Assembly (NCBI GenBank): GCA_900766575.1
Contig: CAAFVW010000128.1
Location: forward strand, 1 to 13,329
Source of the DNA: Lachnospiraceae bacterium
GTDB lineage: Bacteria; Bacillota; Clostridia; Lachnospirales; Lachnospiraceae
DNA: 13,329 bases
Direction: 5' to 3'
Part shown: piece by piece, positions 8,501 to 13,329 of the stretch
Numbering within the stretch: the stretch's first letter is position 1
Layout of the letters: every line of letters begins with the position of its first letter
Translations under genes and position numbers: made by a program
The notes under the pieces: generated by a model
Told to the model about the DNA's origin: nothing
The model's input: only the letters and a program-made list of their open reading frames with translations
Databases searched by the model: none

Positions 8501-9757
8501 GGAGCTACGGATGGTGAGACAGACACTTTTGAAATTTATGTACTTCAGAACGGTCAGGAACAGACAGCACAGGCACAGATGAATGGCTGGCAGAATTGGA
8601 GCAGTCCAAAGATCAGTGATATCGTCGTGAAAAAGGATGGTACAGAAGTAACTTTTGGCATCCGGGTAACGGCGGCAGCAAATGCGTGGGGTTCCTGGGA
8701 TGATATGTATCTCCATAAGACAGGGGAGGTTGAAACAGAGCCAACCACGGCGCCTACAGCAACCCCGGAAGCAACGGCAGCACCTACGGCAGCGCCGACA
8801 ACAGAGCCAACCACGGCGCCTACAGCAACACCGGAAGCAACGGCAACACCTACGGCAGCGCCGACAACAGAACCTACTACAGTGCCTACAGCAACCCCGG
8901 AAGCAACGGCAGCACCGACAATAGAACCTACCACAGCGCCTACAGCAACTCCGGAAGCAACGGTAGCTCCCACAGCAGCACCGGAAGCAACCGCGGCACC
9001 TGCGGCCTCCTCTTCTGAAGGTAGTTCTCAGCAGACAATGCAGACGATAGACTGGCAGCAGGTACAGAATGCCGTGCAGTCCAAGATAACGGAACTTGTG
9101 AAGAGTACCGCACAGACAGAAAATGGAAATCTTGACCTGGCCTGCAATGGGGATATTCAGATCCCGACGGCGGTTCTGAATTCCATCAAAGGCACGGATG
9201 TCACCGTGGCATTGCATGGTGGAAATGGAGTGGCCATCAGTGTCAGCGGACAGGAATTGAAAAATGTAGATTTAGCAGCATTACAGAGCCTTGATCTTAC
9301 AGTGGACAGCAGTGCAGAGAACATTCCTGCAGAACTGGTAAATTCCAGAAAGACAGATACTGCGAAACAGCTCGCAGTCAAAGACACTGGCGCATTCCCT
9401 GTTAATGTCAATATTCATGTGAATGTCGGCGCAGAGAACAGAGGAAAGATTGCAAGCCTTTATCGCTATAATGCAGAGAAGAACCGTTTGGAGTACTGCG
9501 GCTCTTTCCAGGTGACAGAAAACGGACAGTCTATGTTCTCACTGAAACGGGGAGGCAGCTACCTCGTGACAGTGACAGAGACACAGCCACAGGAATCGGT
9601 ATATTTTACGGAGGGCAAATACCTCATAAAATCCGGTGACACGATGGCGGCAATCGCTATCCGCAACCATATGTCATTGACAGAACTTAAAGCGGAAAAT
9701 CCGCAGATCAAAGATCTTCATAAGATCCGGGTGGGACAGAAACTGAATCTGGATTAA
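5552..9757 (+). CDS. Secreted multidomain endo-beta-1,4-galactanase (GH53) with CBM61-like and LysM modules
   Basis: Likely an extracellular endo-beta-1,4-galactanase cutting galactan side chains of pectin. The 1401-residue start at 5552 is chosen because GGGAGG (5539-5544) lies 7 bp upstream and a signal peptide follows (KK at 8-9, hydrophobic core, likely cut after VQA, residue 35). Modules by eye: beta-sandwich CBM-like domain (39-190); a second one (200-346); a helical FIVAR-like stretch (351-426); GH53 (443-826) with acid/base Glu587 in VGNE and nucleophile Glu689 in VAET; bacterial Ig-like domain (829-912); CBM61-like galactan-binding domain (915-1056); Thr/Pro/Ala linker (1061-1150); a domain I do not recognise (1160-1345); and LysM (about 1356-1400) for non-covalent wall binding. 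There is no LPXTG or SLH anchor. It has its own promoter region and terminator, so it is probably monocistronic. The GH53 call is strong; CBM and FIVAR assignments are tentative. Confidence 0.9.
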   Translation: MKMKQAWKKGLALWCAVTLTAGGVSGLTRMEHVQAEETNLFADGDMGDDGSSFWSDNRKWQFEDASWTAADTINYNEWAAAGDSKSGLGINYGNADGTVSIYQNIETLEAGTYTATGWIKDTNGKNGSISLYHGVDSVAGDAVEITTSFQQFTFSFTLEEAVENYKVGFQISSEQGAWVCLDGLQLICTESGGSAGGTEDTNIVYSNDFEDGADLTGWELNWSVQEATSMTDTGAGNNTTTVWNFWTADAQSLTVTREFTGLEAGNYKASFETAGGNVTGSLKVQAGENTSSAAMTVTAWDVYTAAETGTVSLADGETLTLTIAADFLADGYFKMDNITLAKVSDEAADAAKKEKLEELKMLVARYGELTAGDYTEDTWKALKALLEDNTAYLETTGDSLDFTVAEIEERMTALTAAKDALKSASIVNADIYVEKVEGITEDFIGGVDVSSYVSLKNSGVKYYDFNGKELDDQGFFNLLADSGINYVRVRVWNDPYDANHNGYGGGNNDLATAVKIGQWATKAGMRVLIDFHYSDFWADPEKQQAPKAWQGLSLEQKLGKVTEFTQESLQTLLDAGVDVGMVQVGNETNNGIAGESDWSAGMLQVFAAGCDAVHTTADKNNHPIKAVLHFANPEKGTYVGWAKKLNDAGVNYDVFASSYYPYWHGTLENLQNQLDSIAATYGKEVMVAETSWATTLEDGDGHDNTVRDGNNDTDMPYDFSIYGQAKELRSVIDTIAHTTNGIGVFYWEPAWLPVQVYDAEADNAEEVLAANRASWEKNGSGWAASYAGEYDAKDAGKWYGGSAVDNQALFDFSGHPLDTLNIFKYVKTGATTDVKISTVKTVSAEAGLGENIVLPEKVSVTYSDGTAAECEVAWNTEQISAARQAGAGEYLITGTIVLGDKEYTAVCKLTISPENLLPDGGFESGAEGIWTVEGNGAGIKADSSNVRKGTYCLHFWADTQMNYTATQTVALKAGVYTFGGYLQGATDGETDTFEIYVLQNGQEQTAQAQMNGWQNWSSPKISDIVVKKDGTEVTFGIRVTAAANAWGSWDDMYLHKTGEVETEPTTAPTATPEATAAPTAAPTTEPTTAPTATPEATATPTAAPTTEPTTVPTATPEATAAPTIEPTTAPTATPEATVAPTAAPEATAAPAASSSEGSSQQTMQTIDWQQVQNAVQSKITELVKSTAQTENGNLDLACNGDIQIPTAVLNSIKGTDVTVALHGGNGVAISVSGQELKNVDLAALQSLDLTVDSSAENIPAELVNSRKTDTAKQLAVKDTGAFPVNVNIHVNVGAENRGKIASLYRYNAEKNRLEYCGSFQVTENGQSMFSLKRGGSYLVTVTETQPQESVYFTEGKYLIKSGDTMAAIAIRNHMSLTELKAENPQIKDLHKIRVGQKLNLD
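8735..9000. repeat. Intragenic minisatellite encoding the Thr/Pro/Ala linker
   Basis: Units begin at 8735, 8801, 8867 and 8921, with spacings of 66, 66 and 54 bp. These give 22-, 22- and 18-residue repeats of the form TEPTTAPTATPEATAAPTAA, then a degenerate end. The third unit has lost four codons in frame. Such linkers separate catalytic and anchoring modules and may be glycosylated. Confidence 0.85.
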
Positions 9758-9763
9758 AAAAAT

Positions 9764-9819
9764 AATACCTCTAAAGTAGATTGCTGGAACAAGCAGAAAC
9801 TACTTTGGAGGTATTTTTT
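9764..9819 (+). terminator. Rho-independent terminator of the galactanase gene
   Basis: AATACCTCTAAAGTAG (9764-9779) pairs over 16 positions with CTACTTTGGAGGTATT (9800-9815), with one wobble pair, followed by T to 9819. It begins seven bases after the stop codon. Confidence 0.88.
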
Positions 9820-9880
9820 GAAGAAAAACAGATTATCGGAAAAAATGTCAATGAAAATCGAAAAAAATAATATGGAAATA

Positions 9881-9889
9881 TGATATAAT
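9881..9889 (+). promoter_or_regulatory. Extended -10 promoter of the lipoprotein nuclease gene
   Basis: TGATATAAT combines a perfect TATAAT (9884-9889) with the TGn extension. The -35 region (about 9861-9866) is an A tract rather than TTGACA. The box lies 29 bp before the chosen ATG. Confidence 0.6.
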
Positions 9890-9918
9890 TTCAAAAGATT
9901 CTACGAGGAGTGAATATC

Positions 9919-10974
9919 ATGAGACATCACGGGAAGACAGAAAAAATTATAAACATTGGTTTGCTGTGGCTGGCATTGCTGTTGATGATTACAGGCTGTG
10001 CGGAAAGTACAGAAATATCACAGAAATCGACGGATGTAGCACCGCAGGCAATCGCGACAATTCCCTCGGAACTTTTGGAACAGCCAGAGACAGCAGAGAC
10101 AGTTGTGACGGCTGCATTTTCATTACAGGAGGTTCCGGCATATTCCGGTACTCCGTATGCGGAGATCAATGGCAATCATCCCTACTTTACGGAAACAGAC
10201 ATAACCACGGAAGCTTTTGAAATTTACAGCGAGCTGGACCATCTGGGAAGATGTGGTGTGGCATATGCGAATATCGGTCAGGATCTGATGCCCACGGAAC
10301 CCCGCGGAGAGATTGGCTCTGTCAAGCCTACCGGCTGGCATCTGGTAAAATACGATAATGTGGACGGCAAATATCTTTATAATAGATGCCATTTGATTGC
10401 CTATATGCTGGCTGCGGAAAATGCCAATCCGTTGAACCTGATTACGGGAACCAGATATCTGAATACACAGGGAATGCTGCCTTTTGAAACACAGGTATGT
10501 GACTATGTCAAAAATACAGGAAATCATGTATTGTACCGGGTCACACCGATTTTTGAGGGGGATAATCTGCTGGCAAACGGTGTCCTTATGGAAGCTTATT
10601 CGGTGGAGGATTCCGGAGAGGGTGTGGAATTTTGCATATTTGCTTATAATGTGCAGCCCGGCATCGGCATTGATTATGCGACTGGAGATAACTGGGCGGA
10701 GAGCAGTGCTGCATCTGCCGAAGAAGCTGAACCTGTTGCGGTAGAGAGCCAGGAGGCACAAACGCAGAATGAGGCGGTGATCGTACAGGACACTCCCATG
10801 CCGCAGGAGACGCAGGGTACAACTTATGTATTAAATACCAATACCATGAAGTTCCATTATCCAGATTGTTCCAGTGTGAATGAGATGAAAGAGAAGAATA
10901 AGCAGATCTATACCGGAAGCAGAGAAGATATTATCAATATGGGATATGCACCCTGTAAGAGATGCAATCCTTGA
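9919..10974 (+). CDS. Lipoprotein DNA/RNA non-specific endonuclease (DNA-entry nuclease type) with Cys-rich C-terminal domain
   Basis: A 351-residue predicted surface lipoprotein nuclease. The start at 9919 fits GAGGAG (9905-9910); an in-frame GTG at 9910 would overlap that site. A basic N terminus and hydrophobic core lead to a lipobox ITGC, with lipid-modified Cys27 expected. The central domain (about 75-255) matches the beta-beta-alpha metal nucleases of the EndA/DNA-entry type: NRCHLIAY with the likely catalytic His158, then ITGTRYLN with Asn182 as the metal ligand, and GNHVLYRVTPIF. A Glu/Ala/Gln-rich spacer (about 258-300) links to a C-terminal domain (about 304-351) with YPDC and CKRC. 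This resembles an Ada-type metal-binding module often paired with such enzymes. It may degrade extracellular DNA for nutrition or act in DNA uptake; no competence genes are nearby. Nuclease class is confident, role is inference. Confidence 0.87.
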   Translation: MRHHGKTEKIINIGLLWLALLLMITGCAESTEISQKSTDVAPQAIATIPSELLEQPETAETVVTAAFSLQEVPAYSGTPYAEINGNHPYFTETDITTEAFEIYSELDHLGRCGVAYANIGQDLMPTEPRGEIGSVKPTGWHLVKYDNVDGKYLYNRCHLIAYMLAAENANPLNLITGTRYLNTQGMLPFETQVCDYVKNTGNHVLYRVTPIFEGDNLLANGVLMEAYSVEDSGEGVEFCIFAYNVQPGIGIDYATGDNWAESSAASAEEAEPVAVESQEAQTQNEAVIVQDTPMPQETQGTTYVLNTNTMKFHYPDCSSVNEMKEKNKQIYTGSREDIINMGYAPCKRCNP

Positions 10975-11002
10975 CCGGGATTTTCTGATGACAGAATATA
11001 AG

Positions 11003-11038
11003 AAAAAGGTAACACATGTATAAATGTGTTACCTTTTT
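11003..11038 (+). terminator. Strong terminator after the lipoprotein nuclease
   Basis: AAAAAGGTAACACAT (11003-11017) pairs perfectly with ATGTGTTACCTTTTT (11024-11038) around a 6-nt loop. The symmetric A and T tracts could make it work in both directions, so it may also end the minus-strand remnant that stops at 11167. A related 30-bp sequence recurs at 12616-12645. The 128 bp between this site and 11166 hold nothing else I can identify. Confidence 0.9.
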
Positions 11039-11166
11039 GCTTTCACAATGTATATCGGTTCTGAAATCAGAAACTTAACCCCAAAATCGAAAATATTGAG
11101 TAAATGTTTTAACGTCTATTTGTACATATTTTTGCAATTTTATTTTAACCGTAATTCAGAATAATA

Positions 11167-11676
11167 TTATTGCTGTTCCTGCAATTGTGCTATTATTAAT
11201 TCTCTTTCGGCTCCTTGAATGCCTAAAGCATTTAATGCCTCATCCAGATTGAGTTTCATATTATTCATAAGATTTTTTACAGAAACAGATTTTTCTTTTG
11301 TTGCGTATTCCTTTGCATATTCTTCTGCATATTTTTGTACTGCTTCACACATATTTTCCTGTCCTCCTGTACCTTTAAGATGTCTTACGCCACGAGCCAA
11401 TTCCGGATAATGCATTTTTGACGGATCTACCTGATGAAAATCTTTCATAAGCCGACCGATTTCATCATCGCCTTTATAATTACCATTTACATATATAATA
11501 TGAAACCCATCGGCAAACGGCTTTTGCAATTCGTTTATGTAGCGATCCACATGATAAATCGGTAATCCTCTTTCAAATTTATCATGTTTATAGATGAAGA
11601 TTACATAAGAATCCTTGATCTCTTGAAAATCCTGTCCGGCTTTCAACATTCGAGAGTCAACCATTTTTGTTACCAT
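11167..11676 (-). pseudogene. Rpn/PD-(D/E)XK nuclease-family transposase remnant, N-terminally truncated
   Basis: The 169-residue frame matches the C-terminal half of the Rpn (recombination-promoting nuclease, putative transposase) family that is abundant in Lachnospiraceae. Recognisable pieces are MVDSRMLKAGQDF, IKDSYVIFIYKHDKF, LPIYHVDRYI, HIIYVNGNYKGDDEIG and MKDFHQVDPSKMHYPELA, then a Glu/Ala/Lys helical tail (AEEYAKEYATKEK). Full members are near 280-310 residues and carry the nuclease core (Asp and a Glu-x-Gln/Lys motif) in the missing N-terminal half. Upstream on the minus strand the frame stays open for 11 codons (to 11709), which still look like coding, and then meets TAA (11710-11712). 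The protein should therefore lack nuclease activity. A short product could still be made from ATG 11676. The call as a remnant is confident; the family name rests on memory of sequence patterns. Confidence 0.8.
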
Positions 11677-12017
11677 GAAACCCCCGTTTTCTAAATCAAT
11701 ATTATCACGTTACTAAAGCAGGAACAATCTTATATTTACAAAATTGTGCCTGTTCAAAATATATGCAAGCTACTGTTACCACATCCTTTCGGAGTATTTA
11801 TTCAGGCACCCCATTGATACAATAAAAGTATGCAAGTAGCTGAGAAAGCATAATTTCCCGCACAAAAAGCATTTGTCTACCGTATAGCACATTCTCAGTC
11901 TGAACGCAAGTAAAATAAATATCCTGCTTTGCGTATGCTTTCTTACGGGAAATGGTACTATAAGTAAATATGGCATTTGAACCATATTACAGACACAAAA
12001 AAGTAGGAGGGAAAATT
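11677..12017. other. Gene-free, structured 341-bp interval before the recombinase
   Basis: No gene is convincing here. Several complementary segments interleave: GAAAGCATA (11844-11852) with TATGCTTTC (11934-11942), ATTTCCCG (11853-11860) with CGGGAAAT (11946-11953), CTGAGAA (11840-11846) with TTCTCAG (11892-11898), and ACGCAA (11904-11909) with TTGCGT (11929-11934). Just before the recombinase ribosome site is AATATGG (11967-11973) with CCATATT (11982-11988). The first 33 bp belong to the decayed Rpn frame. It could be a leader, a recombination site region or a small RNA. Confidence 0.5.
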
Positions 12018-12608
12018 ATGAACACTGCGCAACCAATTCGAAATCATGAGGATCTGGAAAATTTGAAACGCTATTACCGTGAGATTCGTCCCAATGCAAG
12101 AAATCAGCTGTTAGTCATCCTGGGATTGAATACGGCACTGCGTATCTCTGATTTACTGGGATTACGCTGGAAGGATGTCTATCTGTCTGAATGGGATAAA
12201 TACTGTGAGCATATCTGTCTTGTGGAGCAGAAGACCGGAAAATATTCCAGTATCTATATCAATCAAAACATTGTGGAAGAACTTCGGATATATCATAAAC
12301 AACTGATCGAACAATGCCGCGCCCCACTCCCGGAGGATTTTTTATTTTCGCATTCGAATAAAAGAGAGCCTATCAGCAGAGTACAGGCATTTCGAATCGT
12401 GAAAGCGGCGGCGAATTATTATCAGATTCCCGGAGTAATCTGCTGTCATTCTCTGCGCAAGACTTTTGGCTATCAGGCCTGGCGGCAGGGAGTCTCCCCG
12501 GCACTGCTGGTAAGCATCTATAATCACTCATCCTATGAGGTGACAAAACGATATCTGGGAATTGAGCAGGAGGACCGGGACAAAATCTTTCAAGAAATTC
12601 AAATCTGA
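12018..12608 (+). CDS. Short single-domain tyrosine recombinase
   Basis: A 196-residue tyrosine recombinase, which cuts and rejoins DNA at specific sites through a 3'-phosphotyrosine. The full catalytic set is present: Arg42 (ALRISDLL), Lys72 (EQKTGK), His144 and Arg147 (HSLR), His170 (NHSS) and Tyr179 (KRYLGI). The N-terminal arm- and core-binding domain of phage integrases is absent apart from about 30 residues. In size it resembles FimB/FimE-type invertases (about 200 residues) rather than phage integrases (350-400). The ATG at 12018 has AGGAGGG at 12005-12011; an in-frame ATG at 11970 lies inside a hairpin without a ribosome site. It lies downstream of an Rpn remnant and 102 bp before csrA and flagellin. 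The enzyme class is certain; its target is unknown (inversion, excision of a small element, or a domesticated role). Confidence 0.92.
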   Translation: MNTAQPIRNHEDLENLKRYYREIRPNARNQLLVILGLNTALRISDLLGLRWKDVYLSEWDKYCEHICLVEQKTGKYSSIYINQNIVEELRIYHKQLIEQCRAPLPEDFLFSHSNKREPISRVQAFRIVKAAANYYQIPGVICCHSLRKTFGYQAWRQGVSPALLVSIYNHSSYEVTKRYLGIEQEDRDKIFQEIQI

Positions 12609-12615
12609 AGATCTC

Positions 12616-12645
12616 AAAAGGTAACACACTTATACATATGTTACT
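12616..12645. repeat. Dyad after the recombinase gene, a diverged copy of the 11004-11033 hairpin
   Basis: AAAAGGTAACACA opens both this 30-bp sequence and the one at 11004-11033. Ungapped comparison gives 25 of 30 identical bases in the same orientation. Here GTAACA (12621-12626) and TGTTAC (12639-12644) remain complementary, but the stem is weaker and no T tract follows. It may be a decayed terminator or a recombinase site. Confidence 0.6.
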
Positions 12646-12710
12646 AATCACGATAAGTATTTCCAAAACAGCAATCTATAAGGAAATAAACGATTCAAGG
12701 AGGAATAGCC

Positions 12711-12968
12711 ATGCTGAGATTATCGGTAAGAGATGAAGAGTTTCTGATGATAGGAGACGATGTGAAAATTGTATTTCTGGGAAGCAGCGGAGGACAGACA
12801 CGTATCATGATCGACGCCCCCAAAGATGTAAACATCGTGCGAAGCAAGGCGATTGAAAAACGGATTCAGGACCCGGAACTTCTGGCTACGATTCCGAAGT
12901 ACTACAAGAATCCGGAGGGCGCAGCCAGGAAGAAAAAATCCAATGTCGTTATCGTGCAGAACAAGTAA
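12711..12968 (+). CDS. csrA: CsrA-family carbon storage/translational regulator (divergent)
   Basis: CsrA is a small dimeric RNA-binding protein that binds ANGGA motifs, usually in hairpin loops over ribosome sites, and represses translation; in Bacillus it controls flagellin and is held in check by FliW. This 85-residue protein aligns without gaps to the classic N-terminal 50 residues: MLxL, LMIGDDVKIVFLG, GGQTRIMIDAPKDVNIVR. RNA-binding Arg44 is kept, but position 6, normally Arg, is Val, with Arg at 7. The tail (about 52-85) is Lys/Arg-rich and longer than E. coli CsrA (61 residues). The ATG follows AAGGAGG (12697-12703), which itself contains AAGGA, as does 12680-12684, so self-repression is possible. 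The flagellin gene follows after 125 bp. FliW is not in the window. Confidence 0.9.
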   Translation: MLRLSVRDEEFLMIGDDVKIVFLGSSGGQTRIMIDAPKDVNIVRSKAIEKRIQDPELLATIPKYYKNPEGAARKKKSNVVIVQNK

Positions 12969-13042
12969 CAGGGAATAGGTGGAACCAAAGATGCTAACTA
13001 TGCGGAATCCTAGGGCCGCAGGTAACTCATTAACCACACACC

Positions 13043-13085
13043 GCAGATAAACGGATGTATCTGCAAAATTTTTACACATGGAGGT
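13043..13085 (+). promoter_or_regulatory. Candidate CsrA-binding leader of flagellin
   Basis: GCAGATA (13043-13049) and TATCTGC (13058-13064) form a perfect 7-bp stem whose 8-nt loop holds ACGGA (13051-13055). A second ANGGA, ATGGA (13078-13082), overlaps the flagellin ribosome site GGAGGT (13080-13085). A third, AGGGA, lies at 12970-12974. The leader also holds TGCGG (13001-13005) with CCGCA (13016-13020). Confidence 0.65.
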
Positions 13086-13093
13086 AAATTATT

Positions 13094-13329
13094 ATGGTAG
13101 TACAACACAACTTAACAGCAATGAACTCTAACAGAATGTTAGGCTTAACCACCTCTTCTCAGGCAAAATCCACCGAGAAGCTGTCTTCCGGTTACAAGAT
13201 CAACCGTGCAGCTGATGATGCAGCAGGCCTGTCCATCAGTGAGAAGATGAGAAAGCAGATCAGAGGTCTGACACAGGCTTCCCTGAACGCACAGGATGGT
13301 ATCAGTGCAGTACAGACCGCTGAAGGCGC
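13094..13329 (+). CDS. fliC: Flagellin, N-terminal part
   Basis: This is the first 78 codons of flagellin, the filament protein exported by the flagellar type III system; the gene runs off the window. The N-terminal D0/D1 helices are plain: VVQHNLTAMNSNRMLGL, KLSSGYKINRAADDAAGLSI, SEKMRKQIRGLTQASLNAQD and GISAVQTAEG. The start is set by GGAGGT at 13080-13085. The C-terminal D0 partner helix and the region that would hold the TLR5 contact lie beyond the end. Its placement after csrA with a structured 125-nt leader suggests translational control. No clear sigma-28 promoter is visible just upstream, so it may be cotranscribed with csrA. Codons are those of a highly expressed gene (CTG, ATC, TCC, GCA). 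Confidence 0.96.
   Translation, partial: MVVQHNLTAMNSNRMLGLTTSSQAKSTEKLSSGYKINRAADDAAGLSISEKMRKQIRGLTQASLNAQDGISAVQTAEG

Noticed and set aside
8554..8973. Minus-strand Val/Gly/Ala repeat frame (139 codons)
   Set aside because: Another antisense shadow of the same minisatellite linker.
8243..9217. Long Cys/Arg-rich minus-strand frame (324 codons) opposite the galactanase
   Set aside because: It is the antisense of the Thr/Pro/Ala repeat, which produces low-complexity Cys/Arg runs; no ribosome site and no family resemblance.
11776..11985. Minus-strand frame of 69 codons in the gap before the recombinase
   Set aside because: No ribosome site or family resemblance; it runs through the interleaved inverted repeats.
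11970..12017. Earlier ATG for the recombinase at 11970
   Set aside because: It lies inside a hairpin without a ribosome site; ATG 12018 follows AGGAGGG and gives a family-like N terminus.
12621..12648. XerC/XerD dif-like site (11-6-11 layout, ATGTTACTAAT arm)
   Set aside because: Only loosely like dif in one arm; not enough matches to call without a genome-wide comparison.
12649..12656. Sigma-28 flagellar promoter (CACGATAA) before csrA
   Set aside because: The -10-like box is a partial match and no TAAA-type -35 lies 14-16 bp upstream.

Overview
This window reads as chromosomal DNA of a motile, Gram-positive anaerobe of the Clostridia, most likely a gut Lachnospiraceae (Roseburia/Agathobacter/Butyrivibrio-like). 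The reasons are the secG-rnr-smpB-ssrA gene order, the clostridial tmRNA tag ending in ANDNLAYAA, strong AGGAGG ribosome sites, a LysM-bearing extracellular galactanase, a DNA-entry-nuclease-type lipoprotein, an Rpn-type nuclease remnant, and csrA next to flagellin. Genus assignment is inference; no 16S is present.

Region 1 (1-1377) is the 3' part of a peptide ABC transporter solute-binding protein and its terminator. Region 2 (1413-5286) is a housekeeping block: secG (protein export), rnr (RNase R), smpB and the ssrA tmRNA. SmpB and tmRNA rescue stalled ribosomes by trans-translation, and RNase R is the known partner nuclease for the freed mRNAs. The gaps here are unusually structured: a perfect 17-bp stem, a nested GC-rich hairpin element ending in a terminator just before rnr, and a 17-bp tandem palindromic array before smpB.

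Region 3 (5287-9819) is an AT-rich promoter region with GCGCAA dyads, then one large secreted multidomain endo-beta-1,4-galactanase (GH53). Its apparent modules are two beta-sandwich domains, a helical domain, GH53, a bacterial Ig-like domain, a CBM61-like module, a Thr/Pro/Ala linker, an unrecognised domain and LysM. This suggests a wall-held enzyme acting on pectic galactan. Region 4 (9881-11038) is a lipoprotein nuclease with a Cys-containing C-terminal domain, closed by a strong terminator.

Region 5 (11039-12650) looks accessory: a truncated Rpn/PD-(D/E)XK remnant on the minus strand, a 341-bp structured gap with interleaved inverted repeats, and a 196-residue single-domain tyrosine recombinase. 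A 30-bp sequence occurs at both ends of this region in direct orientation with 25/30 identity. Region 6 (12650-13329) is a divergent csrA followed by the start of flagellin. The flagellin leader displays ACGGA in a hairpin loop and a second ANGGA over the ribosome site, the layout expected for CsrA control of flagellin translation.

The most interesting points are the csrA-flagellin leader, the FimB/FimE-sized recombinase just upstream of it, the modular LysM galactanase with an unassigned domain, and the structured intergenic elements. I see no CRISPR array, no complete insertion sequence, no tRNA or rRNA, and no clear multi-gene novel system.
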